Shown here: in pieces, positions 48,738 to 57,389 of the stretch
Layout of the letters: each line of letters opens with the position of its first letter
Position numbering within the stretch: the stretch's first letter is position 1
From: an uncultured Collinsella sp.
Lineage (GTDB): Bacteria > Actinomycetota > Coriobacteriia > Coriobacteriales > Coriobacteriaceae
DNA: 64,000 nt
Direction of reading: 5' to 3'
Assembly (NCBI GenBank): GCA_900542905.1
Contig: UQPF01000009.1
Span: forward strand, 1 to 64,000
Translations under genes and position numbers: made by a program
The notes under the pieces: model-generated
The model's input: only the letters and a program-made list of their open reading frames with translations
Told to the model about the DNA's origin: nothing
Databases searched by the model: none

Positions 48738-50114
48738 GTGCGCGCGTTTGCTCGACAAATGACAGAGCGTATGAAGGCGGTGGCGGCAGCAGGTGCCGTC
48801 GCCGCCTTTTGGCTTGCCGCGTGGATGCTGGTGGCGGCGCTGGTGGCGCAGCCGCTGATCTTGCCGGGGCCGGGTGCTGTCGTGGCGGCGTTGTTGCGGC
48901 TGGTATGCGCTGTCGGTACCTGGGCGATTTTGGCGGGCTCGGGCGCGCGAATATTGGGCGGACTGGTGTTTGCCGCGGTGTGTGGCGGCGTGCTTGCCGG
49001 GATTTCGTCACGGTCGCGGGCGTTTGCGCGCCTGGTGGCTCCGGCGCTGTCGTTTGTAAAGGCGACACCGGTTGCCTGCGTGGTGGTCCTGCTGCTCATT
49101 TGGCTGGGGTCGGCACGTGTGAGCATCGCGGCGGTCTTTTTGATGGCGCTGCCGGGCGTATATTTCTCACTGGTCGAAGGCTTGTCGCAGGTGGATAAGC
49201 CACTGGAGCAGATGTTCCGCCTGCATGGCGTGCGGGGCTGGCGACTGTTTTGCGCCCACACCTGGCGCGAAGTCCTGCCGTTTGTGCTTTCGTGTGCGCG
49301 TGCCGTGATCGGCATGAGCTGGAAGGCCGGTGTGGCAGCCGAGCTGATCGGCATGGCGGTGGGCACCGTGGGTGAGCGCATCTATCAGGCGAAGCTTTTG
49401 ATTGAGACGGCCGACCTGCTGGCTTGGACCGTGCTGGTCGTTGCCGCCTCGTGGGCGTGTGAGCGCGTGCTGATGTGGCTGCTGCGGGTTTCGGGGCCCG
49501 TGGCGTGGGGTGCGGCCGTGCGGGCGCATGGGCATGGGCTGCGCAGACCAGCGAGGGCTGCGGGCGATGGCGCTGCGGCGGAGCTTGCGCTTGCCGTGGG
49601 CGATCGCGCGCCCTGGGCGCCGGCGCTCGACGGACTGGTGCTCAACGTGCCCGCGGGTGGGCGTATCTGTGTGATGGGCGCCTCGGGTGCGGGTAAGTCG
49701 ACGCTCCTTGCCCTTGCGGCAGGGGAGTGCGCACCGTGCTCGATGGTGTTTCAGGATGCACGCTTGGTCGAGTCCGCCTCGGCGCTGGATAACGTGCTGG
49801 TGTGCGCCGATGCACGCGTGGACGCCTCGAGTGCTGCGGCCCTGTTGCGCTTGCTGGTGCCGGGGGTCGATGTGCATGCTCGCGTGGCCGAGCTTTCGGG
49901 CGGGCAGCGCCGTCGCGTCGAGATCGTTCGAGCCCTGCTGTGCCCGGGCGGCGCAGTGATTCTTGACGAGCCCTTTACCGGCCTGGATGCCGCCGCGCGC
50001 GATGTGACGGCCGACGCTGTGCTCGACTTGCTCGACGGCCGCATGCTCCTGCTTGCCACGCACGACACCGCCGATGCTCAGGCCCTCGATATCTCGGATA
50101 TCATCACGCTCTAA
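48738..50114 (+). CDS. Fused ABC permease-ATPase, NitT/TauT type
   Basis: 458-residue fusion. Residues 1-255 are a permease with six or so membrane segments and the coupling motif region EQMFRLHGVRGWRLFCAHTWREVLPFVLS. Residues 290-458 are a short ATPase with Walker A GASGAGKST, signature LSGGQRRRVEI and Walker B VILDEPFTGLD. In this family the two are normally separate proteins. The ATPase is short, with about 60 residues fewer than usual between Walker A and the signature. GTG start at 48738 with GGAG upstream. It acts with the preceding lipoprotein. Confidence 0.85.
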   Translation: MRAFARQMTERMKAVAAAGAVAAFWLAAWMLVAALVAQPLILPGPGAVVAALLRLVCAVGTWAILAGSGARILGGLVFAAVCGGVLAGISSRSRAFARLVAPALSFVKATPVACVVVLLLIWLGSARVSIAAVFLMALPGVYFSLVEGLSQVDKPLEQMFRLHGVRGWRLFCAHTWREVLPFVLSCARAVIGMSWKAGVAAELIGMAVGTVGERIYQAKLLIETADLLAWTVLVVAASWACERVLMWLLRVSGPVAWGAAVRAHGHGLRRPARAAGDGAAAELALAVGDRAPWAPALDGLVLNVPAGGRICVMGASGAGKSTLLALAAGECAPCSMVFQDARLVESASALDNVLVCADARVDASSAAALLRLLVPGVDVHARVAELSGGQRRRVEIVRALLCPGGAVILDEPFTGLDAAARDVTADAVLDLLDGRMLLLATHDTADAQALDISDIITL

Positions 50115-50186
50115 ATACTAACTCAGCAACAAAATGATTCGTTTTCCTCCGTCCCCATGGGGTCGGGTGTGGTATTCTATCTGAGG

Positions 50187-50215
50187 GGTAATACTTAGGG
50201 ATACCAAGTAATACC
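50187..50215. promoter_or_regulatory. Imperfect dyad upstream of the antitoxin gene
   Basis: GGTAATACTT and AAGTAATACC are inverted with nine bases between them, about 115 bases before the antitoxin start. RelB/DinJ proteins usually repress their own promoters, so this is a candidate operator. Confidence 0.4.
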
Positions 50216-50329
50216 AACGCCGCAGAAACAAACTCCGGATGCGGGCCAATCGGGTTGCCTTCACAGCCCGTCGCCCAGCCGCGTGGCCCGCATCTATCCG
50301 CACTACCGTCGTTTCAAAAAGGAAGCGCC

Positions 50330-50551
50330 ATGGCAGAACACATGACCCCCGTAGTCGCGAAGGTCTTGCCCGAGGAGAAGGCAGCCTTCGCGGCGGCAAC
50401 CCAGCTCGTGGGCACCACGCCGTCCAACGCCATCCGCATGTTTATCGCCGCGTTCAATCGCTGCGGCACCTTCCCGTTCGACATCTCGCCCAACGGGGCC
50501 TTTGGCAAAGACTGTCCCCAACGGCTAGTCGTTAAAGAACGTCCCCAATGA
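50330..50551 (+). CDS. RelB/DinJ-family antitoxin-like protein, 3' end inside a repeat
   Basis: 73-residue protein. The ribbon-helix-helix part AKVLPEEKAAFAAATQLVGTTPSNAIRMFIAAF matches RelB/DinJ antitoxins. The PFDISPNG that follows is the usual start of the toxin-binding tail. From 50511 the coding sequence runs into a GTCCCCAA palindrome, which supplies the last 14 or so residues (CPQRLVVKERPQ) and the stop. The native tail seems replaced. No RelE/YafQ toxin gene adjoins it. AAAAAGGAAGCGCC precedes the ATG. Confidence 0.78.
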   Translation: MAEHMTPVVAKVLPEEKAAFAAATQLVGTTPSNAIRMFIAAFNRCGTFPFDISPNGAFGKDCPQRLVVKERPQ

Positions 50552-50583
50552 CTAGTCGTTGGGGACGTTCTTAAATGACTAGC
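50524..50583. repeat. 60-bp GTCCCCAATGACTAG palindrome, copy 2
   Basis: The left half GCTAGTCGTTAAAGAACGTC and the complement of the right half GCTAGTCATTTAAGAACGTC are nearly identical, centred on GACTAGTC. A further GTCCCCAACGG fragment precedes it at 50513. It shares its core with 22856-22909. Confidence 0.88.
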
Positions 50584-50601
50584 TGTCGGGAGGAGGTTGG
50601 C

Positions 50602-51513
50602 ATGCTCAATGCGATGATTTGGGCGCTTGCCTGTTTTGGCGTCGTCGCTGCCGATATCGCCCTGAGCGTGGTTTTGTTCTCCGCTCTGAGCGTCGCATCG
50701 GTGTTCATGGGCTTTTCGATTGACGACCTCGATATTCAATTGCTTCAGGCTGTCGCGCAGACGGCATCGTTTTTAATGGCGCTGCTGTGGTGGCGTTATC
50801 TGTGGCCGCGCTCGTTTATGGCACGCCGGCAAAGCGCGCATCCGCTCGGCGGGGGAGCGCGTGGGGCGTGGAAGCGCATCGCCTGCGTTATCGTGATCGG
50901 CCTTGCCCTGCAGGTGGTCGTTGGCTACGTGACCGACGCCGTGCTGTCGCTGTTGCCCGAGGCTGCGGCCGACTACAGCGAGCTTGTCGAGGAAACAGGC
51001 ATGGGCGACACCAGCTATCTCGCCGTCCTGACTACGGTGCTCGGCGCCCCATTTTGTGAAGAGCTGCTGGTACGCGGCATTATTTTTGAGTTTTCGCTCC
51101 GAGCGTTTAATCCGCAGTGCCGTCCACTTTGGAAGTGCCGGCGTCGTGCGGGTGCGCAGGACGGCGCCATGGTGCCCTGGGCGGCCCCGAGCACGTGGGG
51201 TATCACCGCGGCGATTGTGCTGCAGGCGGCAATCTTCGGTTTTATGCACATGAATTGGGTGCAAGGTTGCTACGCGGGTGCCGCTGGCCTCATCTTTGGT
51301 TGGGTGCTCGTGACGACCGGAAAGCTCCGCTACACGATCCTGCTGCACTTCGCCTTTAATGCCGGGTCGTATCTCATGACGTTGCTCTGGTTTGTGAACA
51401 CGCCGTTCGACGTGGCAATTACGGTCGCCATCGCCGGCGTCATCCTCGTTGAGGCAATGCGGTCGCTGCGCCGCGCGTGTGGGATGGATGCAGCGAGCGC
51501 ACCGCTGCCCTAG
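50602..51513 (+). CDS. CPBP-family intramembrane metalloprotease
   Basis: 303-residue membrane protein with about eight segments. The three Abi/CPBP motifs are present: EELLVRGIIFEF near residue 153, FGFMHMNWVQG with the second metal-binding His, and LLHFAFNAGSY. These enzymes process membrane proteins or peptides; some give bacteriocin self-immunity, though none adjoins here. GGGAGGAGGTTGGC precedes the ATG at 50602. Its stop shares CTAG with the stop of the convergent ygiQ gene. Confidence 0.85.
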   Translation: MLNAMIWALACFGVVAADIALSVVLFSALSVASVFMGFSIDDLDIQLLQAVAQTASFLMALLWWRYLWPRSFMARRQSAHPLGGGARGAWKRIACVIVIGLALQVVVGYVTDAVLSLLPEAAADYSELVEETGMGDTSYLAVLTTVLGAPFCEELLVRGIIFEFSLRAFNPQCRPLWKCRRRAGAQDGAMVPWAAPSTWGITAAIVLQAAIFGFMHMNWVQGCYAGAAGLIFGWVLVTTGKLRYTILLHFAFNAGSYLMTLLWFVNTPFDVAITVAIAGVILVEAMRSLRRACGMDAASAPLP

Positions 51514-53660
51514 TTGCGGCGTCCGCCTCCGTTGGCGCCTTGACGTCCCTGAGCTGCACGGTTGCGCCCGGCAGTGTTTTGCGCGCGCGACATGCCGCCG
51601 TGCCCCTTGCTGCCTTTGGGTCCCTTGTCGGCGCCGCCGCCATGCGGTTTGCCGCCTTTCTTGCCGGTGCCATGTCCGCCGTTGGCCGATGTCTCGCCCG
51701 GGCGCGGCGGCACGGGACGAATCAGGCAATGCTTGGTGTAGCCGATCAGGTCGCGACGGCCGGCCTTTTCCAGCGCCTCGCGCACGAGCTTGTAGTTCTC
51801 GGGCTTGCGATACTGAATCAGCGCGCGTTGCATGGCCTTTTCGTGCGGATCGCGTGCCACATAGATCGGCTCCATGGTGCGCGGGTCTACGCCGGTGTAG
51901 TACATGCAGGTCGACATGGTGGACGGCGTGGGGTAGAAGTCCTGCACCTGCTCGGGCATGTAGCCCATGTCGCGCACGGCCTCGGCAAGATCCACAGCTT
52001 CCTTCATCGTTGAACCGGGGTGGCTCGAGATTAGGTACGGCACCACATACTGCTTGAGTCCGTATTCGCGGTTCAGGCGTTCAAATTTACGGCAGAACGC
52101 GTCGTAGACGGCGCGGCTCGGCTTGCCCATCACGGAGAGCACCGCGTCGCTCACGTGCTCGGGCGCTACGCGCAGCTGGCCCGAGACGTGATGCTCCAGC
52201 AGCTCGCGCAAAAACTCGTCCGAGACATCGGCCATGGTGTAGTCAAAGCGGATGCCGCTGCGCACGAAGACCTTTTTGACGCCCGGCAGCTGGCGCAGGT
52301 CGCGCAGCAACTGCGTGTAGCCGCTCTCGTCGACCACCATGTTCTTGCACACGCTCGGCCACAGGCAGCGCTTGTTCTTGCACACGCCGTGCTTGAGCTG
52401 CTTGTCGCAGGCAGGACGGCTAAAGTTTGCCGTCGGTCCGCCCACGTCGTTGATATAGCCCTTAAACTCGGGATCGTGCGTGAGTAGCTCGGCCTCGCGC
52501 ATGATCGAGTCGTGGCTGCGCATCTGCAGTACGCGACCCTGGTGGAAGGTGAGGGCGCAAAACGAGCACTCGCCAAAACAACCGCGGTTGGAGCTAATGG
52601 AAAACTTGATCTCGGCAAAGGCCGGCACGCCGCCCGCCGCGTCGTAGTCGGGATGCCAATCGCGTGCGTAGGGGAGCTCGGCCACCTCGTCCATCTCGTC
52701 GGTCGTTAACGTCGCCGACGGCGGGTTCTGCACCACATAGACGCTGTTGGGGTAGGGCTCTACCAGGCGGTGTCCGGTGATGGGATCCATGTTCTGCTGC
52801 TGCACATTAAAGCTGCGCGCGTAGTTGAGCTTGTCGGCGGTAAGGTCGTCCCAGCTGGGCAGCAGGTCGTAGTCGTAGACCTCGTCGAGTGAGCCCGTGC
52901 GGTAGACGGTGCCGTTGATATAGGTGATCTGATCGACGGGCAGTCCCGCGTCGAGCGCGTCGGCGATCTCGACAATCGCGTGCTCGCCCATGCCGTAGAT
53001 GAGGATGTCGGCGCCCGAGTCGAGCAGTACCGAGCGCTTGAGCTTGTCCTGCCAGTAGTCGTAGTGGGCCAGACGACGCAGGCTCGCCTCGATGCCGCCG
53101 ATGATGATGGGGGCGTCCTTGAACGTCTGACGGATGAGGTTGCCGTAGACCGTGACGGCGCGGTTGGGGCGGTGACCCTCCTCGCCACCAGGGGTGTAGG
53201 CATCGGTGTGGCGGCGATGCTTGGTCACCGAGTAGTGGTTGACCATGGAGTCCATGTTGCCGGCGCTGACGAGAAAGCCCAGGCGCGGCTCGCCGAGCAC
53301 GGTGATGCTGGCGGGGTCGGTCCAGTCGGGCTGACAGATAATGCCCACTTTGTAGCCGTGCGCGTCGAGCACGCGGCTGACGATGGCCATGCCAAAGCTG
53401 GGATGGTCCACGTAGGCGTCGCCGCAGATGTAGACAAAGTCACACTGGTCCCAACCGCGCGCATCCATGTCGGCGCGGCTGACGGGGAGGAACTTGTCGC
53501 GGCCCGGACGCCAGGGGCGTGAGGACGCTGCCTGGGTGTGCGCGGCCCGGGTGGCAGGGGTGGCCGTGACCTGCGCCTTACCGCTGCGTTTTTGCTGCTG
53601 GCCGCGCTGGGCATGCTTGCCGTGCTGGTTGTGCTGAGCGTCCTGGGGCTTTTTTGCCAC
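51510..53660 (-). CDS. ygiQ: YgiQ-family radical SAM protein
   Basis: 716-residue UPF0313/YgiQ protein of unknown reaction. After a basic, Gln-rich N-terminus comes FLPVSRADMDARGWDQCDFVYICGDAYVDHPSFG, the hallmark opening, with a B12-binding-like fold. The radical SAM cluster is RGCFGECSFCALTFHQGR near residue 330 (CxxxCxxC). The C-terminus (DUF3362) has YYTGVDPRTMEPIYVARDPHEKAMQRALIQYR and a Gly/Lys-rich tail. The GTG at 53660 is used, with GGGAGG four bases upstream; an ATG at 53672 lies before that ribosome site. Confidence 0.92.
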   Translation of the reverse strand: MAKKPQDAQHNQHGKHAQRGQQQKRSGKAQVTATPATRAAHTQAASSRPWRPGRDKFLPVSRADMDARGWDQCDFVYICGDAYVDHPSFGMAIVSRVLDAHGYKVGIICQPDWTDPASITVLGEPRLGFLVSAGNMDSMVNHYSVTKHRRHTDAYTPGGEEGHRPNRAVTVYGNLIRQTFKDAPIIIGGIEASLRRLAHYDYWQDKLKRSVLLDSGADILIYGMGEHAIVEIADALDAGLPVDQITYINGTVYRTGSLDEVYDYDLLPSWDDLTADKLNYARSFNVQQQNMDPITGHRLVEPYPNSVYVVQNPPSATLTTDEMDEVAELPYARDWHPDYDAAGGVPAFAEIKFSISSNRGCFGECSFCALTFHQGRVLQMRSHDSIMREAELLTHDPEFKGYINDVGGPTANFSRPACDKQLKHGVCKNKRCLWPSVCKNMVVDESGYTQLLRDLRQLPGVKKVFVRSGIRFDYTMADVSDEFLRELLEHHVSGQLRVAPEHVSDAVLSVMGKPSRAVYDAFCRKFERLNREYGLKQYVVPYLISSHPGSTMKEAVDLAEAVRDMGYMPEQVQDFYPTPSTMSTCMYYTGVDPRTMEPIYVARDPHEKAMQRALIQYRKPENYKLVREALEKAGRRDLIGYTKHCLIRPVPPRPGETSANGGHGTGKKGGKPHGGGADKGPKGSKGHGGMSRAQNTAGRNRAAQGRQGANGGGRRN

Positions 53661-53697
53661 GATTCCTCCCATTGTTAGTATGCTGCACGTAATTGTA

Positions 53698-53732
53698 ACC
53701 AGTCTTTTTGGGGCGGCGCCAAAAAGACTGGT
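53698..53732. repeat. Palindrome with perfect 14-base arms
   Basis: ACCAGTCTTTTTGG and CCAAAAAGACTGGT flank GGCGGCG, between the divergent ygiQ and DUF1275 genes. Despite the internal T-run it lies upstream of both genes, so an operator or repeat is more likely than a terminator. Confidence 0.7.
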
Positions 53733-53928
53733 GGAGTACATTGGCTGGCGGATCGGCGCGTCGATGCGGGTGTCGGCGCCTCTCCCGCCGTTTGTTTCCA
53801 GACTGTGTATCCCCGTGTCGAAGGGGCCGTCTCGCGCGCACGCCATGTTGTCAATGGGTTACAGTATGAACGGCGGCTATGTTTCCGCCAACGCACGAGA
53901 GGGTCGTCAACAAGGAGGATGCACGACG

Positions 53929-54648
53929 ATGCAGCGTGCCAAACAGATATCGGAGTCCATCGAACTGGGCATTATCCTGGCGCTCGCCGGCGGCTTTATG
54001 GATGTGTATTCGTACATTGGGCGCGACCATGTTTTCGCAAACGCGCAGACGGGCAACATCCTGCTTGTGGGCGTGAGCATCTCGGAGGGCAATTGGGCGC
54101 TCGCGGGACGCTATTTCTTCCCCGTGGTGTCGTTTGCCGTGGGCATTATGCTTGCCGACCTGGTACACGAGCGGTTTGGCAGCGTGATTCACTGGCGCCA
54201 GGTGACGGTGTTCTTTGAAGCCGTCATCTTGCTGGGCGTGAGCTTTATCCCCGGTGGCGATTTCAACCTGCTCGCCAACTGCCTTACCTCGTTTGCTTGC
54301 GGTATGCAGGTCGAGAGCTTCCGCAAGATTCATGGACACGGCATCGCTACGACCATGTGCATCGGCAACTTGCGCAACGCCCTGCAAAACGTGGACGACT
54401 ATATCATCACCCACAAGCGCGGCTTTTTGGAAAACGGCGCACTGTACTTTGGCGTGATCTTCACCTTTGTGTTTGGCGCCGTGCTGGGCAACTGGTGTAT
54501 TGAGCGCATGGGCCTGCACGCCATTGCGGTGGCGAGCGTGCTGCTGTTTATCGCGTTTGCCATCATGTTTATCGACCGCGAACGCGACCTGCACAGGAAA
54601 TGGGCCCGCATCATAGCTGACTGGCAGTCCACGAGTCTTAAGCGCTAA
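53929..54648 (+). CDS. DUF1275/YoaK-family membrane protein
   Basis: 239-residue protein with about six membrane segments. Typical features are the opening LGIILALAGGFMDVYSYIGRDHVFANAQTGNILLVGV and the later GMQVESFRKIHGHGIATTMCIGNLR. Function is unknown; a transporter role has been proposed for relatives. AAGGAGGATGCACGACG precedes the ATG at 53929. The AT-rich peptide island begins after its stop. Confidence 0.88.
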   Translation: MQRAKQISESIELGIILALAGGFMDVYSYIGRDHVFANAQTGNILLVGVSISEGNWALAGRYFFPVVSFAVGIMLADLVHERFGSVIHWRQVTVFFEAVILLGVSFIPGGDFNLLANCLTSFACGMQVESFRKIHGHGIATTMCIGNLRNALQNVDDYIITHKRGFLENGALYFGVIFTFVFGAVLGNWCIERMGLHAIAVASVLLFIAFAIMFIDRERDLHRKWARIIADWQSTSLKR

Positions 54649-54758
54649 GGTGCATGTTTGTAATGACAAGATTTGACGTCAGCAAAGCGTGCGGCTTGAG
54701 GCTATAGAATAAAAATGCCATCTTTCTAGCTATAATTATTAGTTGAGGGGATGGACAT

Positions 54759-56363
54759 ATGCCAGAGCTTTTTATTCAAAATAAGACGACAGTAATCAAG
54801 TTGATGGTGCTCTGCATTTTATCTGCCCTGGTGGAGCTGTCTGTTGTTAAAGCTGAATCGTTGATTATAGACTATGGCCTGCTTCGCTCTAATTATCGTA
54901 ACGTTTTATACATTGGGTTAGGCCTGCTAGTATTGCTCTCAGTTGAGCTGGTGACAAACCTGTTCAGATCAAAATATGCGGAGCAATTGGCTTCCGATGG
55001 CGCTAACTGCTTCTATAGATTGCTTGCCCGCCGTGCTTTAGAGCGGCCCTTAGTTTTAGCAAAAGACAGTGACTACCTGTTATCGCGCATTGAAGAGGCT
55101 GGGAACCTACAGCCGATGATTGGAATATTTACAACTGCGTTTCTTCCGTGCCTAGTGACGGGTTTGGCATCGTTTGTGGCGCTATCTAATATCTCTTTGT
55201 TGCTTTTGATCCCTGTTTGTGTTTCGGCATTGTTTATTTCGCTTCTATATCCGTTCGCTCTTAGTAAGCTATCGGCTAAGAGCGAAAAGGCATTGGAGGC
55301 CCAGGCGAGGGGTTCTGCTTATTTAGCCCAGCTAATAAATTGTCGACTTTACATTCGAATTTCTCGTTCAATTAACTTGGAATTACTTCGCTATAAAAAG
55401 ATGCTTAAAGCCTGCAGGAACTCTCGAGTTGAGGAGAGTGTCTTTGCGAGATTGGCAACTGAAATAGTTAACGCTGGCAACATCATTACTGGCTTGCTTT
55501 CAGTTCTGCTGCTTATTTTCCTTGTGTTAAAGCGCGGGCTGACGGTCGGGATTGCGGTGCAGAGTTATCAACTTGTGCTTCTATGCTATTCTCCTTTTCC
55601 TCTTGTTCTGAATTGTTGGGCTCAGCTTCAGCCGTCGTTTAGGTCGTTGCGCCGTGTCTTGGAATTACGTCGTCATTTGGAAGCTGGAAAACCTAATTTG
55701 ATATGCTTCGATCACGCTGATCGAATTAGTTGGAAAGGAATCAGTCTCTCGTTTTCGTCGAGCGAAACTAATGAGAGGATAACAACTCCAGATTGCACGA
55801 TACAGGCACCTTGTCTGGTTTTAGTAAGCGGCCCTAATGCATGTGGCAAATCTTCATTTCTGGAAGTATTGAATGGATTATTGTCGCCAGTTGCCGGCAG
55901 ACTGTGTGTTAATGAGTCTACTGTCATTTTCGATGGCTTGACTTTAATCCAGCTACCCTGCGCAACTATGCCGCAAAGACATTTGATAATGGGGGGAACT
56001 TTCAGGAAGGCTCTTTACTATGGTCTTGTAGATATTGACTCTGAAAAACTCATCTATCTTTTGAAGGGTTTTAGCCTCGATAAATTATTTGAAGCCAATC
56101 CCATCATTGGAACTAGGGGACACAATTTGTCTGGCGGAGAACTGGCTTCTCTATTACTTTGTAGGGCCTTTCTGAGCAGCTATTCTATTATTATTTTGGA
56201 TGAGCCTTGCAACAATTTAGATAATGCTTCGATATCCTTTTTGAAGGCGGTGGTTGCACAGGAGATGAAAGAGCGTATCGTCATCATTGCGGATCATGGA
56301 CATGGTTTTGAACAATTTGCAGACTATGTAATACAGTTTCAGGAGCCAGAAAAAACTATCTAG
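54759..56363 (+). CDS. ABC exporter (fused membrane and ATPase domains) of the peptide island
   Basis: 534-residue half-transporter. About six membrane segments lie in residues 10-285 (VIKLMVLCILSALVELSVV; LYIGLGLLVLLSVEL). The ATPase domain (about 325-530) has Walker A SGPNACGKSS, signature LSGGELASLLLCRAF and Walker B IIILDEPCNNLD with a following ADHGH switch histidine. There is no C39 leader peptidase domain. It is convergent with the maturation operon, ending 35 bases from it, and shares its low G+C, so it probably exports the modified peptide. GAGGGGATGGACAT precedes the start. Confidence 0.88.
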   Translation: MPELFIQNKTTVIKLMVLCILSALVELSVVKAESLIIDYGLLRSNYRNVLYIGLGLLVLLSVELVTNLFRSKYAEQLASDGANCFYRLLARRALERPLVLAKDSDYLLSRIEEAGNLQPMIGIFTTAFLPCLVTGLASFVALSNISLLLLIPVCVSALFISLLYPFALSKLSAKSEKALEAQARGSAYLAQLINCRLYIRISRSINLELLRYKKMLKACRNSRVEESVFARLATEIVNAGNIITGLLSVLLLIFLVLKRGLTVGIAVQSYQLVLLCYSPFPLVLNCWAQLQPSFRSLRRVLELRRHLEAGKPNLICFDHADRISWKGISLSFSSSETNERITTPDCTIQAPCLVLVSGPNACGKSSFLEVLNGLLSPVAGRLCVNESTVIFDGLTLIQLPCATMPQRHLIMGGTFRKALYYGLVDIDSEKLIYLLKGFSLDKLFEANPIIGTRGHNLSGGELASLLLCRAFLSSYSIIILDEPCNNLDNASISFLKAVVAQEMKERIVIIADHGHGFEQFADYVIQFQEPEKTI

Positions 56364-56397
56364 CTCCTGAACGTTGCTACCAACTGCTATTTGCGAG

Positions 56398-56937
56398 TTA
56401 TTCGAGATGCTCTTCAATGCGAGCTCTAAGAAGGGCAATGGCTGTGGGTATGCCAATTGCGGCAGCTAATTCGGCTTTATCCAAAACCTGTATGCTAAAG
56501 CACGATTGTTTATCACATTGAAGAACGGTAACTGAAGATACCCTCACTTCCCGTTGGCTGAATATATCGTAATCTCCAAAAAGGAAGTTACCTTTTATTG
56601 AGTAATTCGGTATGTTCGTTATGCACTTCATCTCAAGTCTGTTTAGGCCATAATCGAACACCGCAACTTCCTTATGTTCGATGACGAGCGCAACCCTGGG
56701 CATGTTACTAAAGCCACCGTCGACGACAGTAAAGAGCTTTTCATTTGTATCGTCATAAACGGTGTATTTAAGACTCAATAGCTGTCCTAGTGGACCCGTG
56801 AACCCATGTCTTTTGATGTTGAGGTTGTCTCCCGCTGGGTTGGTGAGAGCTAGAGCATGCGGATAAGGGTTACCTTCAATTGAGATTCGATATTCGTTTG
56901 TAGCTGTCTTGCTCGATTTAGGACCAGTAGCCACCAC
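56398..56937 (-). CDS. Unrecognised last gene of the peptide operon
   Basis: 179-residue soluble protein rich in beta-strand patterns (YRISIEGNPYPHALALTNP; LKYTVYDDTNEKLFTVVDGGF; RVALVIEHKEVAVFDYGL). It ends with an amphipathic helix (AAAIGIPTAIALLRARIEEHL). The strand repeat loosely resembles LURP-one/tubby-like folds, but I cannot assign it. The start is GTG at 56937 or 56934, inside the end of the precursor gene, with GAGG upstream, so its translation is coupled to the precursor. It may be an immunity or accessory protein. Confidence 0.65.
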   Translation of the reverse strand: MVATGPKSSKTATNEYRISIEGNPYPHALALTNPAGDNLNIKRHGFTGPLGQLLSLKYTVYDDTNEKLFTVVDGGFSNMPRVALVIEHKEVAVFDYGLNRLEMKCITNIPNYSIKGNFLFGDYDIFSQREVRVSSVTVLQCDKQSCFSIQVLDKAELAAAIGIPTAIALLRARIEEHLE

Positions 56938-57097
56938 GCGTCATCGCCTCAATCGCATTGGAACCGACTTCTGCTTCGTGCGGAGAATTACGCAGTACGT
57001 TGCAGTACATGCAGCTGCAATAACCGCATGGGCAATTTCTAATAAAATGAATGACGCTATTTACTGCATGCATGTTAAATGGTCGAATACTTCTCAT
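56918..57097 (-). CDS. Cys-rich RiPP precursor peptide
   Basis: 59-residue peptide. The leader-like start MRSIRPFNMHAVNSVIHFIRN is followed by the core CPCGYCSCMYC (Cys 22, 24, 27, 29, 32), then a polar tail ending GGYWS. This composition resembles Clo7bot-type Cys-rich peptides that accompany CcpM radical SAM maturases. The ATG at 57097 has GGGAGG seven bases upstream; it overlaps the carrier-protein gene by 23 bases and the next gene by 20, in different frames. Five Cys spaced C-x-C-xx-C-x-C-xx-C suggest several thioether or similar crosslinks; the modification is inference. Confidence 0.85.
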   Translation of the reverse strand: MRSIRPFNMHAVNSVIHFIRNCPCGYCSCMYCNVLRNSPHEAEVGSNAIEAMTRGGYWS

Positions 57098-57389
57098 GAT
57101 TTGCCTCCCATTGTTCGATTGTTTCTGACTGTTCTATTACCTTCTTCACCTCCTCAACACTGTTGAACCCTATGTTTTCAATCGACGAGTACTCAACGTA
57201 AACAGAAAACCTGCTTTCAAGAAAAATTAGCAGTCGAACTAGATCCGATGAGGACAAGCTGAATGGGGAATTGGTCAATCGTTGATTTCTTAGATCTTGA
57301 TCAAATTGAGCCAAATCCAAATCTCTAATATTGCTTATTGCTTTTTCGATTTCTGCGTAGATGGTTTCATCTTTACAATATGCTGTCAT
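57075..57389 (-). CDS. Acyl-carrier-related protein of the peptide maturation system
   Basis: 104-residue protein. The segment FSLSSSDLVRLLIFLESRFSVYV aligns with helix II of acyl carrier proteins, and Ser47 falls where the phosphopantetheine serine of the DSL motif sits, although the motif here reads SSS. The C-terminal SVEEVKKVIEQ fits helix IV. As I recall, such proteins are named peptide maturation system acyl carrier-related proteins and occur with Cys-rich peptides. Whether it is pantetheinylated is open. It overlaps the upstream gene by four bases (ATGA). Confidence 0.78.
   Translation of the reverse strand: MTAYCKDETIYAEIEKAISNIRDLDLAQFDQDLRNQRLTNSPFSLSSSDLVRLLIFLESRFSVYVEYSSIENIGFNSVEEVKKVIEQSETIEQWEANHEKYSTI

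Noticed and set aside
54759..56363. Peptidase-containing (C39) exporter
   Set aside because: The N-terminus goes straight into membrane segments; there is no room for a Cys-protease domain.
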